IMG/VR virus record: IMGVR_UViG_3300025864_000010
Span: 1 to 33,608 of that record
Reading direction: 5' to 3' (one strand)
Length of the DNA stretch: 33,608 bases
DNA from: a virus
Part shown: positions 30,835 through 33,608 of the stretch, in pieces
How the letters are laid out: the number at the start of each line of letters is the position of its first letter
Numbering within the stretch: the first letter of the stretch is position 1
Notes under the pieces: generated by a model
Databases searched by the model: none
What the model saw: only the letters and a program-made list of their open reading frames with translations
Told to the model about the DNA's origin: nothing
Program-made: the position numbers and the translations under genes

Positions 30835-33309
30835 ATGACAGCACCTTTAATAATATGCGGACCCCCAGGATCAAGTAAAACTACAGGATATGTTGAAAGT
30901 CTTGCAAAAGACACAACCGGAAGTGTAGCAGTATTCGAACCAGTTCAAAAGATAGTTATTCAAAAACAATCGGGAATTAAAATTGTAAGTAATGACAAAC
31001 TTATAAATATGAATGTAAGATATATTAATTATGCTCAAGGCTTATCTTCATATTTCTATATAAAATCATTAAGTGAACTTGCAAAAGATGATAAAATAGT
31101 TATAGATGAAGCGCATACTTTGTTTTTTACTGAATTCCGCGATTTTGACGTCAAAACTATCGATGATATGATTACTTTATATGGGGATAAACTTATCTTT
31201 ATTACAGCAACCCCTGAGATATTAGAGTTGTATTTAAAAATGAAAGATCTTAAGTACACAAAAGTTGAGTTCCCACAACGCTTAAAAAGAAAGAAGTTTA
31301 ATGTTCGTATTATTCCTACAACATTCTCAAAGTTTATCACAAAGGATAAGTTAGATAAGTACGACATTACACTTGTAAATAACATTAAAACTCTAAAAAA
31401 ACTACAGAAATTAGTAGGAGAAGATAATAGAGAATATTCTTTTATTTACAGTTATTACAATGAAATCAATAATCTTTACTTTAAAAAAGAAATTGTTAAT
31501 GATAACAAATGGATAGGAACAAGCTCATTGGGGCAGGGCATTGATAAGTTTGTAACAATTAAAAAAGATGTTGGAAGTGTTTTATTTGATGGAAATTGTT
31601 ATCAACAAATTCCTGACTTAGTTAAAGAACGATACAGAGAAGAAGCGAATCATGATTTAACGTATTATCATGCAGTATTTAAATGTATGACTCAGAATAT
31701 CATACAAACTGACAGATTCAGAGTGGATTTAGATGAATTAAACATTGACGTTGTATTTGATTTAGAAATGGAATATTTAGAACCGTTTAAGAAGATAATA
31801 ATTGATGGATTCCGAGGAGTTTATAAAGATTGCGATATCAGCGTTGAGTTAGGTGATGCTTTGTATGCGAACAAATTAGATAATTTTGGTTATGAAGATT
31901 TTGTTAAATGTTTAGAAGAATATGATTATGACCACAAATATAATTCAAAATCTAAAAGAACTCGATTTCTAGAATTGTTAAATGTTCTCTGTAATCCTGT
32001 AAAAGATGATGAAAATGACAAAAGAACTAAAAACATCGGACTCTTCAAGACTACACTAAAATATTTTAATAATATTTACAAAAAGTTTTATAATGATAAA
32101 ATTGAAGAAAGAGATCTGACAATATTTGACAACACACTAGAAAGAAAGAAAAGAAGTATGTTACTTCAAAAAGGAATAGTAGAATTTGTAGATATGTTGA
32201 TTGAAGAAGACTTGAAAACAAAATCGCTCAACTATCTCACCACTAAAGAGGATGTATTTGGAGATAAAAAAGAAGAACCTGAAAAAGAATTATACACAGA
32301 TTTAAGTTACTTTGGTGAATCTTTATTACAGATACTGTTTGCTCATTACGACCTAAAATATAGTTTAATGGGAGAAAATAAAAGAGAAGGAAGTCCTATT
32401 CAATTGCTTCCAAAATACTTACGATACTTATTACTTATCAAAGATGTGGATGTCAGTGGATGCCATGTGGTCGCGATGATTAAAAAGATAATGGGTGATG
32501 ATTATGATATTACATCAGAACTTATAAGTAAAATATACTCTTATGGGTCTATTCCAAAACAAGAAATGTTAGAATATTTAAAATCATTTGGATATCTAAA
32601 AAATAATACATTACAAGAAATAGAGAGCGGATACAAAACAGAAAGAGGTATATGCAAACAAGCAATTCTTTCAGGAATAAACAAATTAGATAAGTACAAA
32701 CAGGATAAGGATTATATATTTGTTAAAAGAATGCTAAATAATGGCATAGAAAATATGGGAGATATTGATCTTAAGTCATATGGTTTGTTAGGATATCATA
32801 ATGGAATAAAATACGAACAAAAATGGTTAGGAGAATATACAAATCACAGGGGAGTCATTTTTAGAGTTGCGGACGGATTAGCTCAAGTGTATGGGAACAC
32901 TTCATTTCTTGAAGATATTAAACAAACAATAATAAAAAAACATAAAATAATGATAGTAGATGAGAATATAGAAAAATACAACATGTTAGGAATAACAAAG
33001 AATTTAGATTATTTCATACAGAAGAATATTAAAGAGTTTAAAGATGTAGAGATTACAGATGATATGGTAGAAGAAAGCTTTTATAATTGTATTGAAGCAC
33101 TAGAACGTTTTAGAGTATACTTGCGTAAAGGGAAGTACAAAAATAAGAATAAAGGGAAAGCAGTCAACACCAAGAAATATATTATTCTACAAGGATTTAC
33201 TATTAAGAAGTCTGGAGCATCTTATGCCACAGGGACGTACGAATGGGATAAAATACCAAAAGACATACCACAATCATACAGACAACGATACTTGTTAAAG
33301 ACCTCATAG
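30835..33309 (+). CDS. Replication protein: SF2 helicase fused to probable family-A-like (TV-Pol-like) polymerase
   Basis: An 824-aa protein. The N-terminal helicase shows Walker A GPPGSSKTT (9-17), DEAH (91-94), TATPE (124-128), a motif V-like TSSLGQGID (229-237) and QTDRFR (291-296). After a charged linker, the C-terminal half has features of a divergent polymerase: motif A-like IKDVDVSGCH (535-544), motif B-like R-x3-K (Arg604, Lys608, in RGICKQAILSG), and motif C-like FRVADGL (676-682) in place of HD. The fusion plan resembles the helicase-TV-Pol proteins of mobile elements and phages. No other polymerase, primase or replicative helicase is seen in this genome, so it probably drives DNA replication. 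The helicase is clear; the polymerase part is a hypothesis. Confidence 0.72.
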   Translation: MTAPLIICGPPGSSKTTGYVESLAKDTTGSVAVFEPVQKIVIQKQSGIKIVSNDKLINMNVRYINYAQGLSSYFYIKSLSELAKDDKIVIDEAHTLFFTEFRDFDVKTIDDMITLYGDKLIFITATPEILELYLKMKDLKYTKVEFPQRLKRKKFNVRIIPTTFSKFITKDKLDKYDITLVNNIKTLKKLQKLVGEDNREYSFIYSYYNEINNLYFKKEIVNDNKWIGTSSLGQGIDKFVTIKKDVGSVLFDGNCYQQIPDLVKERYREEANHDLTYYHAVFKCMTQNIIQTDRFRVDLDELNIDVVFDLEMEYLEPFKKIIIDGFRGVYKDCDISVELGDALYANKLDNFGYEDFVKCLEEYDYDHKYNSKSKRTRFLELLNVLCNPVKDDENDKRTKNIGLFKTTLKYFNNIYKKFYNDKIEERDLTIFDNTLERKKRSMLLQKGIVEFVDMLIEEDLKTKSLNYLTTKEDVFGDKKEEPEKELYTDLSYFGESLLQILFAHYDLKYSLMGENKREGSPIQLLPKYLRYLLLIKDVDVSGCHVVAMIKKIMGDDYDITSELISKIYSYGSIPKQEMLEYLKSFGYLKNNTLQEIESGYKTERGICKQAILSGINKLDKYKQDKDYIFVKRMLNNGIENMGDIDLKSYGLLGYHNGIKYEQKWLGEYTNHRGVIFRVADGLAQVYGNTSFLEDIKQTIIKKHKIMIVDENIEKYNMLGITKNLDYFIQKNIKEFKDVEITDDMVEESFYNCIEALERFRVYLRKGKYKNKNKGKAVNTKKYIILQGFTIKKSGASYATGTYEWDKIPKDIPQSYRQRYLLKTS

Positions 33310-33316
33310 CAGAATA

Positions 33317-33386
33317 TTAAGTTTTTTTTAAACCAATTACAAGAACAAGACTTGCTAGTATATCCAATATATTAAAAAAAACTTAA
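33317..33386. repeat. 70-nt inverted-repeat element, copy 2 (downstream of replication gene)
   Basis: Arms 33317-33331 and 33372-33386 are identical to those of copy 1. Differences from copy 1 fall only in the interior. It begins eight bases after the replication gene stop. Together the two copies bracket the gene exactly. Possible roles: terminators, replication origins, or a mobile or regulatory RNA element. Confidence 0.9.
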
Positions 33387-33428
33387 TATTTCTAGCCCAA
33401 AAAATTGCTCAAGTTGTTATTCTTGATG

Positions 33429-33440
33429 TGAATATATAAT
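33429..33440 (+). promoter_or_regulatory. Promoter-like motif TGAATATATAAT upstream of sigma gene
   Basis: This is one of at least nine plus-strand copies of the TGAATATATAAWA family found just before genes. It is directly upstream of the sigma-like gene at 33443, leaving almost no room for a 5' leader. Confidence 0.55.
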
Positions 33441-33442
33441 AC

Positions 33443-33608
33443 ATGAAGACCAAAACATACATAGATACCCTTTTAATCGATCTTGCGACTACACAGTCTG
33501 AACTGTCATTCAACAAGTTTTATCATGCATCGTATCGCCTGTTATTTAATTCACTCAAAAAGAGATACTCGAGTCTTGATTATGATGTTATAAAGGATAT
33601 CCTATCTC
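33443..33608 (+). CDS. ECF-like sigma factor, 5' end (continues at position 1)
   Basis: ATG at 33443 opens a frame that is still open at the window end. Because 33482 corresponds to base 1, it continues in frame to the TGA at 717. The start codon lies only two bases after a TGAATATATAAT motif (33429-33440). If that motif is a -10 element, the mRNA would be leaderless or begin inside the gene. No other in-frame ATG occurs until codon 60. Confidence 0.75.
   Translation, partial: MKTKTYIDTLLIDLATTQSELSFNKFYHASYRLLFNSLKKRYSSLDYDVIKDILS
33482..33608. repeat. Terminal direct repeat, right copy (circular overlap)
   Basis: Exact copy of bases 1-127. It should be removed when the genome is circularised. 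It lies inside the coding region of the sigma-like gene that begins at 33443. Confidence 0.95.

Noticed and set aside
30740-33386. Insertion sequence made of the two 70-nt elements and the gene between
   Set aside because: The elements are direct, not inverted, relative to each other, and the enclosed gene has helicase rather than transposase motifs; no target duplication is evident.
1-33608. CRISPR array, tRNA genes, integrase or attachment sites
   Set aside because: I looked for spaced direct repeats, cloverleaf-like segments and recombinase motifs and saw none. The only exact long repeat is the terminal overlap, and the 70-nt pair does not resemble att sites beside an integrase.

Overview
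The window is a complete, circularly closed genome of a small tailed dsDNA phage. Its last 127 bases (33482-33608) exactly repeat its first 127 (1-127), so the unique genome is 33,481 bp and one gene runs across the contig joint. The host is most likely a member of the Bacteroidota (a Flavobacterium- or Bacteroides-like bacterium). The reasons are low GC, A/T-rich start regions without Shine-Dalgarno sequences, tail-fibre signatures of the VGIG...LDVSG and AIG...NNTxG type, and tail-tip proteins of the kind seen in phages of that phylum. A tape measure protein of 581 aa and an HK97-like head suggest siphovirus form. I see no integrase, no repressor and no tRNA.

Layout, plus strand. From the joint to about 2.5 kb lie an ECF-like sigma factor (33443 across the joint to 717), small overlapping ORFs, a metallophosphoesterase, a second sigma-like protein and a small membrane protein. 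From 2.5 to 26.5 kb is the virion and lysis block. It runs: small and large terminase, probable tail assembly chaperone, tape measure, prohead protease, scaffold, major capsid, tail tube candidate, a large fibre, portal, connectors, distal tail protein, a tail hub split over two genes, a second fibre, then holin candidate, M15 peptidase endolysin and spanin-like membrane proteins. The order is unusual: the tape measure precedes the capsid genes, and the portal lies about 11 kb from the terminase. Three free-standing GIY-YIG homing endonuclease genes sit beside the terminase genes and the capsid gene.

Layout, minus strand (26.6-29.7 kb). A block of small genes ends against the late block at a bidirectional terminator. 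It encodes a lipoprotein, a NinG-type recombination protein, a Cys-rich micro-ORF, several small proteins, a half-length thymidylate synthase-like protein, and a chimera of a terminase-small-subunit-like HTH with NUMOD3 repeats. The divergent control region at 29.70-29.86 kb then fires plus-strand genes: two tiny basic proteins, a probable structured RNA, a 92-aa protein, and an 824-aa replication protein that joins an SF2 helicase to a probable family-A-like polymerase domain.

Most notable: (1) at 30341-30435, two hairpins with perfectly complementary apical loops (kissing-loop design), the second doubling as a terminator; (2) two 70-nt copies of one inverted-repeat element flanking the replication gene; (3) the helicase-polymerase fusion itself; (4) an in-frame TAA in the prohead protease followed by 83 more open codons in the same frame; (5) a recurring TGAATATATAA promoter-like motif in a genome with two sigma-like proteins; (6) the TerS-HTH/NUMOD3 chimera. 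All functions are inferred by reading the sequence; no database search was run.
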